A stretch of DNA of 64,000 nt, taken from assembly GCF_003933745.1 (NCBI RefSeq), contig NZ_RSEB01000004.1, positions 1 to 64,000 of the forward strand. The letters are read 5' to 3'. The notes beneath the pieces were generated by a model. That model worked only from the letters and a program-made list of their open reading frames with translations, had not been told where the DNA came from and searched no databases. A program made the position numbers and the translations under genes. Below are positions 54,020-62,486 of this stretch, piece by piece. The DNA is from Glycomyces terrestris. GTDB taxonomy: Bacteria; Actinomycetota; Actinomycetes; Mycobacteriales; Micromonosporaceae. Position 1 is the first letter of the stretch, and the number at the start of each line of letters is the position of its first letter.

Positions 54020-57000
54020 TTAACCGGGATATTTTCTGTCCCATACTGTCCGGCCAATAAGCTGTAAGCGGCGCCGCTTCTTCCTACGAGCCTGGTGCTT
54101 CAGAAGGTAATCCAGGCTCTGCTGAACGCTGAGCGTGATCGAGTGCCGAGGGCCGAGAGCTTGGCGGCACTGGTTCTTGAGCTGCAGGAGCGCGACCTTG
54201 GCGGCATTCAAGTTTCCACTTGAGGCCCTGCTGTTGGCGAGGCAACGACGGGTCTTGAGGGTCTCGGGGTGGTCAGGGCCGAGTACACGTTGTTGATCCG
54301 CCACGATGCCTTCAAGCTCGGAAATAGTGCCTTGAATATCTCCATTCCTTCCGCGCAGGTGTGCAAGGTTGTGGCGAGTGTCGAGAGTGTCAGTGTGGTC
54401 AGGGCCAAAGACGCGTTGCTGATCGGACAGATTGGCCTCGAACTCTGCTACGGCGCCTTCTGTATCTCCAATTTCGGCGCGATGCTTCGCGAGGCAATGA
54501 CGAGTCTCTAGCGTGCTGGGGTGGTCGGGCCCTAGCACGCGCTGCTGGTCGGAAAGGACAGCTTCGAACTCGGCAATGGCGCCAAGCGAATCCTCGGCCC
54601 AAACGCGCAGATCGGCGAGATTATGGCGAGTGTGAAGAACGTCGGGGTGGTCGGGGCCCAACATACGTTGTTTATCTGCCACGACGGCCTGGAACTCGAC
54701 AACGGCGCCTGGCGCGTCCTTAGCCACCACGCGCAGTTCCGCCAAGCAGTGACGGGTTTCAAGCGTGCCATGATGGTCGGGTCCGAGGATGCGCTGCTGG
54801 TCGGAAAGGACAGATTCGAACTCAGCAATGGCGCCGGGCACATTTCCTGCGTTCGCTCGCAAATGCGCGAGGTTGTGACGTGTGCGGAATACATCGGGGT
54901 GGTTGGGGCCGAAGACGCGTTGCTGATCGGATAGTACGGCTTCGATTTCGGCGATGGCGCTAATTGTATCTCCGGATTTTCCTCGCAGATCAGCGAGGCA
55001 GCGACTTGTCCGAAGCGTATCGGGGTGGTCGGGGCCGAGGACATACTGCTCTCCGGCCAGGACAGTCTCGATTTCAGTAATGGCCCCCTTCGTATCTCCG
55101 GTTCTTTCGCGTAGATGTGCGAGATTATGGAGGGTGTCAAGGGTGTCGGGATGGTCTGGGCCAAAGACGCGCTGCTGGTCGGACAGGATGGACTCGAACT
55201 CTGCGATGGCCTCTTCCGGATTTCCTGCTCTTCCGTGCAGCTGTGCGAGGTGGTGACGCAACTGAAGTGTGTTGGGGTGGTCAGGGCCGAAGACGCGCTG
55301 CTGGTCGGATAGGACGGCGTCGAACTCTGCAATGGCTGCTTCGGTCTTGCCAGCTCTCCCACGCACGTCCGCTAGGCATCGGCGAGAATCGAGTGTATCG
55401 GTGTGGTCAGGACCGAGGACGCGCTGGCGGGCTTTGGTGACGTGTTCCAAGATTTCGATGGCGGTGGCAAGATTCCCAGTTTCAGCCGTCCAGAAGCCCA
55501 GGTAGTGCTGTGCTTCAAGCGTGTCGGCGTGGTTGGCGCCCAGCACCCTGAGGTAATCCTGAATCAATGTTGTATAGCCTTGTGCAGCTGTATTGGCTTC
55601 GCCGGCGATACCAGTGGCGTTCAAGTGTTCGCGGCGAGCAGTGAGAGTATCAGGATGGTCAGGGCCGAGCAGTTCCTGGCAGTCGCGAGCGAGCGATTGT
55701 TGATATCTCTGGGAGGCAGAAGCAGGGTCACGTTCCCGATAACCTAGTGCGGCATGGAATAGGATTGGGTGTGCGCGATCAGAAATCAGGGCAGATTTAG
55801 CATGGCCGAAAAGTGCGAGAACATTCGTCTGCAAGACCGAACCGTTTATGAAACCTGTCCTAGGCCATGTCTCCAGAAGCCCGTCGGCAGCAGTCCGGGC
55901 AGCCTTGGCAAGCTGTTCGTTTGTCAGTTGGTCGCGAATTGCGTGTTGGGCAAGAGCATGAAGGCGAACTTGGCCTCTGTCGAAGTCGAGCAGATTAAGC
56001 CCATGCAACTGTTTTAGGAGGGATTCAATTGCAACGTCGGTCACGGGTGTGGATGACTGTAGATTAAGCCAGGTTCGGACTACTTGACTCGTGAAGAGTT
56101 TAGACGGGATCCCGTTGGGGTCAAGTACGCTTGCTATCTGCAGAAGGAGCTCAGCTGCGCCCTCGGGGTAATAGGTGTTTGCCAAATCAATCGATATCGA
56201 CCAGGTCGTAGCGAGACTGCGGTTGTAGTCGTCGGTCGAGGTGTCTGGACTTGGGAGAAGGTCAGCGAGTCGGTTTTGTCGATCTGCGAGCGCGCGGCGA
56301 TAGTCCTCACAGGACATTAGGTGGAAGCGGTCCTCTCCGCCCAAGGCACGACCGCTAAGGGTGCCGATATGGTCGTTTGCGATGAAGGCAGCGGCCTGTG
56401 CGAGCGCGAACGGCAGGTAACCCAAGTCTGCTGCGAGTTCAGCTGCACCGATGAGCCGCTCGGGATTGGCCCCGAGCCGTTGTGAGAGAAAGGCATTGGC
56501 TTCATCTACGCTAAAGCTGTCAATGATGACGTGTTGGTCGGCCGGAACTTGGAGGTCGCGACGTCGGGTGGTGACTACGGTGGCTCCGCGCTTGGATTCA
56601 GGCGGCCATAGACCCTGCAGGTCACTAGCCTTAGCGAGGTCGTCGAATACGATCAGCCAGCGTAGCCTTGTCGAGGGCGTGGCGAGCCAGGCGAGGAACT
56701 GGCGGGCGCCCTGTTCGGGGTCGTGGGATTCCATGCCTGTGATATCAGCATTAGCCTGGGCAAGAGCACTCAGAATCGATTTGCGGGTCTCGGCCGTCAC
56801 CCAGACCAGCAAGTCCACCTTTCGCGATCTCCAAAGTCGGTTTGCAAGTGCCGCTGCCATCTGGGTCTTGCCCACTCCACCCATGCCTGAAAGGACATAT
56901 CGTGGTTGCGAGCGTCTGGCGCCGGGTTTTGGCAACATCGCAGCGAGCTTGCGATCAATATCTCGGTCAAGCCGTGCGGTGACCATTGTTGGAACGATCC

Positions 57001-57175
57001 CGACCATGTGCGGAAACGCTGCCTTGGGGCGCCGTTGCGGGACGCGTTGCTCGAACAGATTGTACTGCCTAGCGTGGTCACCGTGCAGGAGCCCTTGTGA
57101 GGACCGGTTGTCGAAGTGGCCGAACGCAGCCATGTCTGAATTGTAATGAGGCTCGAATGTGTCAGGGGTCGGCAC
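54020..57175 (-). CDS. NLR-like STAND protein: N-terminal amyloid-type motif, NB-ARC ATPase, about 13 TPRs
   Basis: The product is 1051 residues. Residues 20-42 hold a motif DNR-x3-GLL-x-GDH-x2-Q-x-N-x-F that matches the C-terminus of the upstream protein. NB-ARC follows: Walker A GMGGVGKT (97-104), Walker B RWLIVFDDL, RNBS-B VVTTRRRDL, GYLPFALAQA and LHALAQHAIRD. The C-terminal half is about 13 kinesin-light-chain-like TPRs of 42 residues (LGPDHPDTL...GDxxxAIAEFE) for ligand sensing. GTG 57175 has GGAG six bases upstream; longer frames overlap the partner gene. By analogy with NLR-amyloid pairs it should oligomerise on sensing a trigger and template the partner's motif. Confidence 0.85.
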   Translation of the reverse strand: MPTPDTFEPHYNSDMAAFGHFDNRSSQGLLHGDHARQYNLFEQRVPQRRPKAAFPHMVGIVPTMVTARLDRDIDRKLAAMLPKPGARRSQPRYVLSGMGGVGKTQMAAALANRLWRSRKVDLLVWVTAETRKSILSALAQANADITGMESHDPEQGARQFLAWLATPSTRLRWLIVFDDLAKASDLQGLWPPESKRGATVVTTRRRDLQVPADQHVIIDSFSVDEANAFLSQRLGANPERLIGAAELAADLGYLPFALAQAAAFIANDHIGTLSGRALGGEDRFHLMSCEDYRRALADRQNRLADLLPSPDTSTDDYNRSLATTWSISIDLANTYYPEGAAELLLQIASVLDPNGIPSKLFTSQVVRTWLNLQSSTPVTDVAIESLLKQLHGLNLLDFDRGQVRLHALAQHAIRDQLTNEQLAKAARTAADGLLETWPRTGFINGSVLQTNVLALFGHAKSALISDRAHPILFHAALGYRERDPASASQRYQQSLARDCQELLGPDHPDTLTARREHLNATGIAGEANTAAQGYTTLIQDYLRVLGANHADTLEAQHYLGFWTAETGNLATAIEILEHVTKARQRVLGPDHTDTLDSRRCLADVRGRAGKTEAAIAEFDAVLSDQQRVFGPDHPNTLQLRHHLAQLHGRAGNPEEAIAEFESILSDQQRVFGPDHPDTLDTLHNLAHLRERTGDTKGAITEIETVLAGEQYVLGPDHPDTLRTSRCLADLRGKSGDTISAIAEIEAVLSDQQRVFGPNHPDVFRTRHNLAHLRANAGNVPGAIAEFESVLSDQQRILGPDHHGTLETRHCLAELRVVAKDAPGAVVEFQAVVADKQRMLGPDHPDVLHTRHNLADLRVWAEDSLGAIAEFEAVLSDQQRVLGPDHPSTLETRHCLAKHRAEIGDTEGAVAEFEANLSDQQRVFGPDHTDTLDTRHNLAHLRGRNGDIQGTISELEGIVADQQRVLGPDHPETLKTRRCLANSRASSGNLNAAKVALLQLKNQCRQALGPRHSITLSVQQSLDYLLKHQARRKKRRRLQLIGRTVWDRKYPG
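54130..55690 (-). repeat. 126-bp tandem repeat array encoding TPR units
   Basis: About 13 units of 126 bp lie in frame. Some are highly similar at DNA level; the segment around GGTCAGGGCCGAAGACGCG recurs with few changes. The units encode 42-residue TPRs. High nucleotide similarity between neighbours suggests recent duplication or gene conversion. Confidence 0.85.
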
Positions 57176-57197
57176 AGCATGCTCCGGCGTGAGGAGG

Positions 57198-57578
57198 TCA
57201 GTTGAAGTGGTTGGTCTGGTTGCTGTGGTCGCCAATGAGGATTCCCTTGGCTCCCCGATTGTCCACGACGTACTTCCCGGCTGGCTCCTCCAGCTGCGCC
57301 AATAGTTCCCTGGCCTTCTCAAGAATTGTCTGATCGTCGGCGGCACCCGATTCGATGAGAGCAAAGGCGAGTGTGGATCGGAGGGTCTCAGCCTCAGTGT
57401 GGTCTGCGTCGATCACTGCGTTGGCTTCGAGGCGATCGCCAAGTTTCGTTCTTAGCAAGGTCTTCAGGCCCTGGTATGTGTCAGTGATTAGCGTGGATAC
57501 CGCTTCTTTCGCGCCCAGGCCAGCCCCTGCGGCAGCGCCCGCTGCCAGGGCCGTGAGGATCAACTCGACACCAGTCAT
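57198..57578 (-). CDS. Small effector candidate: Bell-like N-terminus plus C-terminal amyloid (RHIM-like) motif
   Basis: The product is 126 residues. Residues 4-25 are hydrophobic and Gly/Ala-rich (LILTALAAGAAAGAGLG), then helical segments (EAVSTLITDTYQGLKTLL, TILEKARELLAQLEEPAG). This layout resembles the bacterial Bell cell-death domain, from memory. The C-terminus (105-126) is V-DNR-GAK-GILIGDH-SNQTNHF-N, close to bacterial amyloid-signalling motifs of the RHIM type. The NLR encoded 22 bp downstream has a matching copy at its N-terminus. GAAGGGG precedes ATG 57578; the frame extends to 57902 without support. Predicted role: membrane-damaging effector converted by NLR-templated amyloid. Confidence 0.75.
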   Translation of the reverse strand: MTGVELILTALAAGAAAGAGLGAKEAVSTLITDTYQGLKTLLRTKLGDRLEANAVIDADHTEAETLRSTLAFALIESGAADDQTILEKARELLAQLEEPAGKYVVDNRGAKGILIGDHSNQTNHFN

Positions 57579-58204
57579 GGCTTGTACCCCTTCGCACGGC
57601 GAGAACTGCTCACTACGGTAGCAGCGGGTTGGTTTCAGTGCAGGCCACGTCGATACCGATACTGGATCGTGCTGGTTTTGATGGATTCGTATGCCGAGTC
57701 GTAGACCGCTGCGGCGGTCACGATGATGGAGCGGTGCGGTCGCGCGTCTACGGTCGCCAACTCCCGTCCCCGGCGACCTGGACCCGGTTCGCGACCGCGA
57801 GTTGGGTGTGAAGGCGGGGTTCGCCGTTGCGGTTGTCGAAGTAAACGAGAGAGCGCGACCAGGCTGTTCATGTCGACTTGGGGGCCCGTCGGCCACCGAC
57901 ACGTTTAGACGCGGCGTGCTCCTCCAAGTATGGGGGTCAAACTGGGTGAATCGTCGATAGCCGATGGACTCGGCAATGATCTTCCCAGCGAGCTCACCGA
58001 GGTTCTCGTGGCATACCAGCCCGTACTAGGGGGATGAGCTTTCGATGGGGTTGGGCCGGAGGGTCAGGATGCGGGAGACAGTCCGGAGCTGGCCGACAGT
58101 AGCGAGGGCTGACACGGTGGTCTCACAGAGAGGGCAATAGAACCCAGGGGGCAACCAAATTTGGCCCCCTGGGTGATGTACTTACCTTGCATGTGCGGGG
58201 GTGG
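57579..58204. other. Intergenic gap with possible gene relic, right border of the island
   Basis: On the minus strand from about 58140 down to 57800 a coding-like stretch can be read: FYCPLCETTVSALATVGQ, a stop near 58030, then YGLVCHENLGELAGKIIAES and YRRFTQFDPHTWRSTPRL. It has no start or ribosome site and merges out of support further on, so it looks like a decayed gene. I do not recognise the family. The effector promoter may include TACCGT about 45 bp before ATG 57578. Confidence 0.35.
58143..58173. terminator. Terminator-like hairpin downstream of the CBS gene
   Basis: CCCAGGGGGC (58143-58152) pairs with GCCCCCTGGG (58164-58173) around an A/T-rich 11-nt loop, 31 bp after the CBS-domain gene. 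Confidence 0.7.
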
Positions 58205-58639
58205 TCAGGTGACTCCTGAGATGTAGCCCTCGAGTTGGCGCTTCTCGAATTCGAGTTGGCCGATGCGGTTCTTGACGACGTCGCCGATGCTCACGATGCC
58301 GGTGAGGGCGCCGTCGGCGGTGACGACCGGGACGTGGCGGATGCGGCGTTCGGTCATGAGGACCATGAGGTCCTCGATGGAGTCGTCGAGGACGCGAGTG
58401 TGGACTTCGGGCGTCATGATCCGCGAGACGGGGGCGTCGAGCACGTCGGGGTCGGCGTGCAGGCCCCGCGCCACGTCCCGTTCCGAGACGATGCCTTCGA
58501 CGGTGGAGCCGTCGGCGCTCACCACGAGCGCGCCCACGTTGTGCTCGGCGAGGCGGGCCAGCAGGACCCGCACGGAGTCCTCCGGTCGGATGGTCACCAC
58601 GGTCGATCCCTTGGACCGCAAGATGTCGCTGATGCGCAT
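58205..58639 (-). CDS. Tandem CBS-domain protein
   Basis: The product is 144 residues, consisting of two CBS domains (about 1-65 and 75-130), with ADGSTVEGIVSERDVARGL and ADGALTGIVSIGDVVKNRI as the two characteristic loops. Stand-alone CBS pairs bind adenine nucleotides and signal energy state or modulate partner enzymes. GGGAGGG upstream supports ATG 58639. The gene is back at high GC and monocistronic, outside the island. Confidence 0.92.
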   Translation of the reverse strand: MRISDILRSKGSTVVTIRPEDSVRVLLARLAEHNVGALVVSADGSTVEGIVSERDVARGLHADPDVLDAPVSRIMTPEVHTRVLDDSIEDLMVLMTERRIRHVPVVTADGALTGIVSIGDVVKNRIGQLEFEKRQLEGYISGVT

Positions 58640-58724
58640 GGGACACCCTCCCGAAAGCACTGAACGAGTAGCTTTTCAGAGTAACCCAGACAAGGCCCCA
58701 GGAACAGCGTCACAGCGCACCGGA

Positions 58725-59369
58725 TTAGGCGGCCGGGGCGGTCTCCAGCAGCTCGCGCAGCCGTGCGGCGTCCACATTCGCGCCGAAGACCGGGGTGCCC
58801 GGCTCCATCCGCGCGCCCGCGGCGAGCGGGCCGACGGGGACCGGGTCGAAGCCGAGGGCGTCGACCAGGGCGGCCGCGGCCGCGACGTCGGCCGCGTCGT
58901 CACCGGCGACGGCGATCGCCTTGCGGCCCGGCGCGCCCGCGGGCCGGGACTCGGCTTCGAGGTCGTGGTAGCCCATGTGATTGAACGCCTTCACCAGGCG
59001 CGGCGTGCCGAGGAACGACCGCACGGCCTCGCTGGAGGTCGTGCCCGGGTCCAGAATGCGCTCGCGCGGGCCGTCGACCTCCCACCAGTGGTTCATCGCG
59101 TCGATCACGAGCGCGTCGCCCAGCCCGGCCGGGATCGTGCGGTGCCTGCCCAGCGGCAGCGCCAGGACCGCGATGTCGGCCTCGCGCGCGGCCTCGGCCG
59201 GTGCCACCGCGACCGCGCCGGGCGTGAGGACCTCGACGGTGAGGGCGATCCTCTCGGGGTCGCCCGACCCCGCGATGAGGGTCCGGTACCCGGCGGCGAC
59301 CGCGAGGCGGGCGAGGACGGTGCCGACCTTGCCCGCCCCGAGGATGCCGACCGTCTCCGGGCGGCTCAT
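58725..59369 (-). CDS. NADPH-dependent F420 reductase-like NAD(P)-binding protein
   Basis: The product is 214 residues. The Rossmann motif [20 protein letters not shown] is at the N-terminus. [26 protein letters not shown] and [14 protein letters not shown] match F420:NADP oxidoreductase-like proteins. It starts inside the stop of the LLM flavoenzyme gene (ATGA), so the two are coupled. The pairing with an LLM enzyme, many of which use F420 or FMN, suggests it supplies reduced cofactor, which is an inference. Confidence 0.9.
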   Translation of the reverse strand: MSRPETVGILGAGKVGTVLARLAVAAGYRTLIAGSGDPERIALTVEVLTPGAVAVAPAEAAREADIAVLALPLGRHRTIPAGLGDALVIDAMNHWWEVDGPRERILDPGTTSSEAVRSFLGTPRLVKAFNHMGYHDLEAESRPAGAPGRKAIAVAGDDAADVAAAAALVDALGFDPVPVGPLAAGARMEPGTPVFGANVDAARLRELLETAPAA

Positions 59370-60409
59370 CGGGCGCCGTCCGAGAGCATGTCGCGGAGCA
59401 TCGGGATGACCTTGGCGCCGTAGAGTTCCACGGCCCGCAGGCGCGCGTCGGCCGCCATGGCCCCGCCCGCGGAGTAGATGAGGTCGAAGCGGCCGACGTC
59501 GAGCGCGCGGATCGCGGCGGCGACCCGGCGGGCCACCGTCTCGGGCGATCCGATGTAGAGCGAGCCGTGCTCGACCTCCGCGTCGAACTCCTCGCGGCGC
59601 AGCGGCTGCCAGCCGCGGAGCTTGCCGATGCGGTCGCGGACCACCTTGTACCCCGGGTAGAACAGCTCCTTGGCCTCCTCGTCGGTGTCGGCGACGAAGC
59701 CCGGCGAGTGGAGCCCGACCGGGTAGGCGGTGGTACCGAGCTGGTCGGTCGCGCGCCGGTACAGGTCGACGTAGGGTGCGAAGCGCTCGGCCGGGCCGCC
59801 GATGACGGCGAGCATGAGCCGGAACCCGTACTTGGCGGTGCGGACCACCGACTGCGGGCTGCCGCCCACCCCGACCCAGGTGGGCAGGCGGCCGGACTCG
59901 GTCTTGGGGAAGACGTCCTGGTCGATCAGGGCCGCGCGCTGGGTGCCCTTCCAGGTCACCGGCCGCTCGTCGAGGAGCTTGTGGAACAGGTCGATCTTCT
60001 CCTCGAACAGGGCGTCGTAGTCGGCCAGGTCGTAGCCGAACAGCGGGAACGACTCGGTGAACGAGCCGCGCCCGAGGATGATCTCGGCGCGCCCGTTCGA
60101 GAGGGCGTCGACCGTGGCGAACCGCTGGAAGACCCGCACAGGGTCGTCGGAGCTGAGCACGGTCACGCCGGAGGAGAGGCGGATGCGGTTCGTCCGCGTC
60201 GCGATGCCCGCGAGGACGGTCTCGGGGGAGGAGATCGCGAACTCGGGCCGGTGGTGCTCGCCGAGGGCGACCACGTCGATGCCGACCTCGTCGGCGAGCA
60301 CCGCCTCGTCGACGGTGGCGCGGATGGCCTGGGCGTAGGTGGTGACCTCGCCGTCGCCGTCCAGGGGCAGGTCGCCGAAGCTGTCGATGCCGAACTCGAT
60401 GCCGTTCAC
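59366..60409 (-). CDS. LLM class (luciferase-like) flavin-dependent oxidoreductase
   Basis: The product is 347 residues. [39 protein letters not shown] and [20 protein letters not shown], with EIILGRGSF, are typical of bacterial-luciferase-like monooxygenases of the group with alkanal-type relatives. The substrate is unknown. It is first in a two-gene operon with the reductase-like gene and lies under a perfect MarR-type operator (60447-60464), pointing to induction by a small aromatic or electrophilic compound. Confidence 0.92.
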   Translation of the reverse strand: MNGIEFGIDSFGDLPLDGDGEVTTYAQAIRATVDEAVLADEVGIDVVALGEHHRPEFAISSPETVLAGIATRTNRIRLSSGVTVLSSDDPVRVFQRFATVDALSNGRAEIILGRGSFTESFPLFGYDLADYDALFEEKIDLFHKLLDERPVTWKGTQRAALIDQDVFPKTESGRLPTWVGVGGSPQSVVRTAKYGFRLMLAVIGGPAERFAPYVDLYRRATDQLGTTAYPVGLHSPGFVADTDEEAKELFYPGYKVVRDRIGKLRGWQPLRREEFDAEVEHGSLYIGSPETVARRVAAAIRALDVGRFDLIYSAGGAMAADARLRAVELYGAKVIPMLRDMLSDGAR

Positions 60410-60446
60410 GGTGCTCTCCTCGATCGCCGGCCGCCGGGCCGGGAAC

Positions 60447-60488
60447 TGATTGACGTGTCAATCATAGGACGCGGTGCATGACGCGTCA
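60447..60488. promoter_or_regulatory. MarR-type operators upstream of the LLM oxidoreductase gene
   Basis: TGATTGAC-GT-GTCAATCA (60447-60464) is a perfect inverted repeat with 8-bp arms. A second palindrome TGACGCGTCA (60479-60488), extended to TGACGCGTCAACTA, lies 14 bp on. The same pair, in the same order, occurs at 62991-63064. Confidence 0.75.
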
Positions 60489-60538
60489 ACTATTCGGGTG
60501 GCCGCTGCGACGGGCGCCACCGTCGCCGCGCTCGGGAC

Positions 60539-61006
60539 TCAGTCTGGCCGCACGGGGTGCTTGCTCAGCACCGAGACACGGTTGAACGCGTTGATCGCGA
60601 TCGCCGTCCAGATCACCGCGGAGATCTGGTCCTCGGTGAGCGCGCCCCGCGCGGCCGAGTACGCCTCCTCCTGCGCCTCCTCGTCCGCGGGCGAGGTCAC
60701 CGCCTCGGCCAGCGCGAGCGCCGCGCGCTCGGCGGGGGAGAACAGGCCGGTGTCGCGCCAGGCCGCCAGGACCCCGAGCCGCCGTGGCGACTCGCCGGCC
60801 TTGAGCGCGGCCTCGGTGTGCACGTCGAGGCAGTACGCGCAGCGGTTGAGCTGCGAGACGCGGAGGTTCACCAGCTCGACGAGGAGGCGGTCGAGCCCGG
60901 CGGCGGCCGCGGCCTCACGCACCGCCTTCGCGGTCTCGCGCAGCGCCCGGAACGGCTCCGGGGTCTGCCGGTCGATGTAGATCCGCGGTGACCGCTCAGT
61001 GCTCAC
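60539..61006 (-). CDS. Carboxymuconolactone decarboxylase family (AhpD-like) protein
   Basis: The product is 155 residues. The redox motif RCAYCLDVHTEAAL (C-x2-C-x3-H) identifies the AhpD-like peroxidase branch. LVELVNLRVSQLN and ISAVIWTAIAINAFNRVSV are conserved helices. It probably removes peroxides or acts as a thiol-dependent antioxidant. It is transcribed towards the LLM operon and away from the pirin-GNAT gene, within the MarR-operator cluster, which supports an electrophile or oxidative-stress role. Confidence 0.92.
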   Translation of the reverse strand: MSTERSPRIYIDRQTPEPFRALRETAKAVREAAAAAGLDRLLVELVNLRVSQLNRCAYCLDVHTEAALKAGESPRRLGVLAAWRDTGLFSPAERAALALAEAVTSPADEEAQEEAYSAARGALTEDQISAVIWTAIAINAFNRVSVLSKHPVRPD

Positions 61007-61120
61007 GATGTGCCTCCTTCGAAACGCCCACCGTGGAAGTGGTGGCCCGTCATGATCGTAGGGCTATGCTCGTGAGTATATAGATGACATGACAACTAGT
61101 TCGGATTGCAGGTGGTCCAG

Positions 61121-62485
61121 GTGAGCAACGCGGAATCGGCCCCCGAGGCGGTGCGGTGCGGGACGCCCGGCGGCGGTGCGGCCGGCGTCGAGGTCCTCGC
61201 GGCGCGCGAGGTGCCCCTGGGCGGCCCGCGGGCGCTGCTGGTGCGCCGCACTCTGCCGCAGCGGGCCCGGACCCTCATCGGCGCCTGGTGCTTCGCCGAC
61301 CACTACGGCCCGGTCGAGGTTCCGGCCGCCGGCGGCATGGACGTGCCGCCCCACCCGCACACCGGTCTCCAGACCGTCAGCTGGCTCTTCGCGGGCGAGA
61401 TCGAGCACCGCGACAGCCTCGGCAGCCACGCGCTCATCCGCCCCGGCGAGATGAACCTGATGACCGGCGGCCGCGGCATCGCCCACTCCGAGGTCTCCAC
61501 GCCGAACACCGCGGTACTCCACGGCGTCCAGCTGTGGGTCGCGCTGCCCGAGGAGCACCGGCGCGCCCCGCGCGACTTCCAGCACCACGTGCCCGAGCCG
61601 GTGCGCGTCGACGGGGCCGAGATCCGGGTCTTCCTCGGCTCGCTCGCGGGCGCCGCCTCGCCGGTGCACACCTTCACGCCGCTGCTGGGCGCCCAGATCG
61701 ACCTCGAGCCGCACGCGGCCCTCACGCTCGACGTCGACCCGGCCTTCGAGCACGGCCTGCTCGTCGACGCCGGCGAGGTCCGCTTGGGCGGCACCGCGAT
61801 CGGCCCCGCCGAGCTCGGCTACGCCCCGACCGGCGCCGCGGCCCTGACCGTCGTGAACGACTCGGACGGACCCGCCCGCGCGATCCTGCTCGGCGGCCCG
61901 CCGTTCGAGGAGGAGATCGTCATGTGGTGGAACTTCATCGCCCGCACCCACGACGAGATCGTGCGGGCCCGCGAGGACTGGGAGGCCGCGAGCGACCGCT
62001 TCGGCGAGGTGGAGGGCTACCCCGGCCGCCGCCTGCCGGCGCCGCCGCTGCCGAACGCGGTCATCATGCCCCGGCGCAACCCGCCCGCCCGCGAACGCGC
62101 CCCCGAATCCGACGGCGCCCCCGAACCCGACCGCGCCCCCGATTCCGACGGTCCGGTCGTGCGGCGCGTCGACGCCGAGCGGCGCTACGAGATCGCGGTC
62201 GGCGGCGTCCGCGCCGGCCTGACCGCCTACCGCGACCGCGGCGAGCAGCGGATCTTCTACCACACCGAGGTCGACCGGGCCTTCGCCCGGCAGGGCCTGG
62301 CCCCGGTCCTGGTCGAGCAGGCGCTGCACGACGCCCGCGCGGCCGGCCGGCGGATCGTGCCGGTGTGCCCGTACGTGGCCCGCTTCGTCAAGAAGCACCC
62401 CGAGTTCGCCGACGCCGTCGACCAGCCGACGCCGCAGCTCCTCAACTGGCTGGAGGCCGAGCTCGCCGTGCCCGAGCGGCACTGA
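61121..62485 (+). CDS. Pirin fused to a GNAT (NATD1-like) acetyltransferase domain
   Basis: The product is 454 residues. The pirin bicupin spans about 20-315, with metal ligands in VPPHPHTGLQTVSW and GGRGIAHSE; pirins can act as quercetin dioxygenases or redox sensors. An acidic, repetitive linker (PESDGAPEPDRAPDSDG) joins a C-terminal GNAT domain of the small NATD1/YjdJ type (IFYHTEVDRAFARQGLAPVL, IVPVCPYVARFVKKHPEF). GTG 61121 follows AGGTGG. A degenerate MarR half-operator TGACATGACAACTAG lies at 61085-61099. The fusion is uncommon to my knowledge. Confidence 0.9.
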   Translation: MSNAESAPEAVRCGTPGGGAAGVEVLAAREVPLGGPRALLVRRTLPQRARTLIGAWCFADHYGPVEVPAAGGMDVPPHPHTGLQTVSWLFAGEIEHRDSLGSHALIRPGEMNLMTGGRGIAHSEVSTPNTAVLHGVQLWVALPEEHRRAPRDFQHHVPEPVRVDGAEIRVFLGSLAGAASPVHTFTPLLGAQIDLEPHAALTLDVDPAFEHGLLVDAGEVRLGGTAIGPAELGYAPTGAAALTVVNDSDGPARAILLGGPPFEEEIVMWWNFIARTHDEIVRAREDWEAASDRFGEVEGYPGRRLPAPPLPNAVIMPRRNPPARERAPESDGAPEPDRAPDSDGPVVRRVDAERRYEIAVGGVRAGLTAYRDRGEQRIFYHTEVDRAFARQGLAPVLVEQALHDARAAGRRIVPVCPYVARFVKKHPEFADAVDQPTPQLLNWLEAELAVPERH

Positions 62486-62486
62486 T

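Larger units (their letters stand above)
53690..58190. other. Low-GC island carrying an NLR / amyloid-motif immune pair
   Basis: Both genes here and their spacers use far more A/T, including at third codon positions, than the flanking genes, and the region ends sharply before the CBS gene at 58205. This suggests horizontal acquisition. No mobile-element gene or attachment site was found, so the mechanism is unknown. Confidence 0.6.

Noticed and set aside
54130-55690. Regularly spaced repeats as a CRISPR or non-coding satellite
   Set aside because: The 126-bp period is a multiple of three, has no unique spacers and encodes in-frame TPRs.
54020-57364. NLR gene starting at 57364
   Set aside because: That start overlaps the effector gene by 167 bp in another frame and adds no domain. 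GTG 57175 has a proper ribosome site and puts the motif at the N-terminus.
57198-57902. A 234-residue version of the small effector protein starting at 57902
   Set aside because: The extra N-terminus is low-complexity, crosses the intergenic region and has no ribosome site. ATG 57578 has GAAGGGG and begins the conserved-looking domain.
53690-58190. Prophage or integrative element
   Set aside because: No integrase, structural phage gene, direct repeat or tRNA was found at the borders, so only a composition-based island is claimed.
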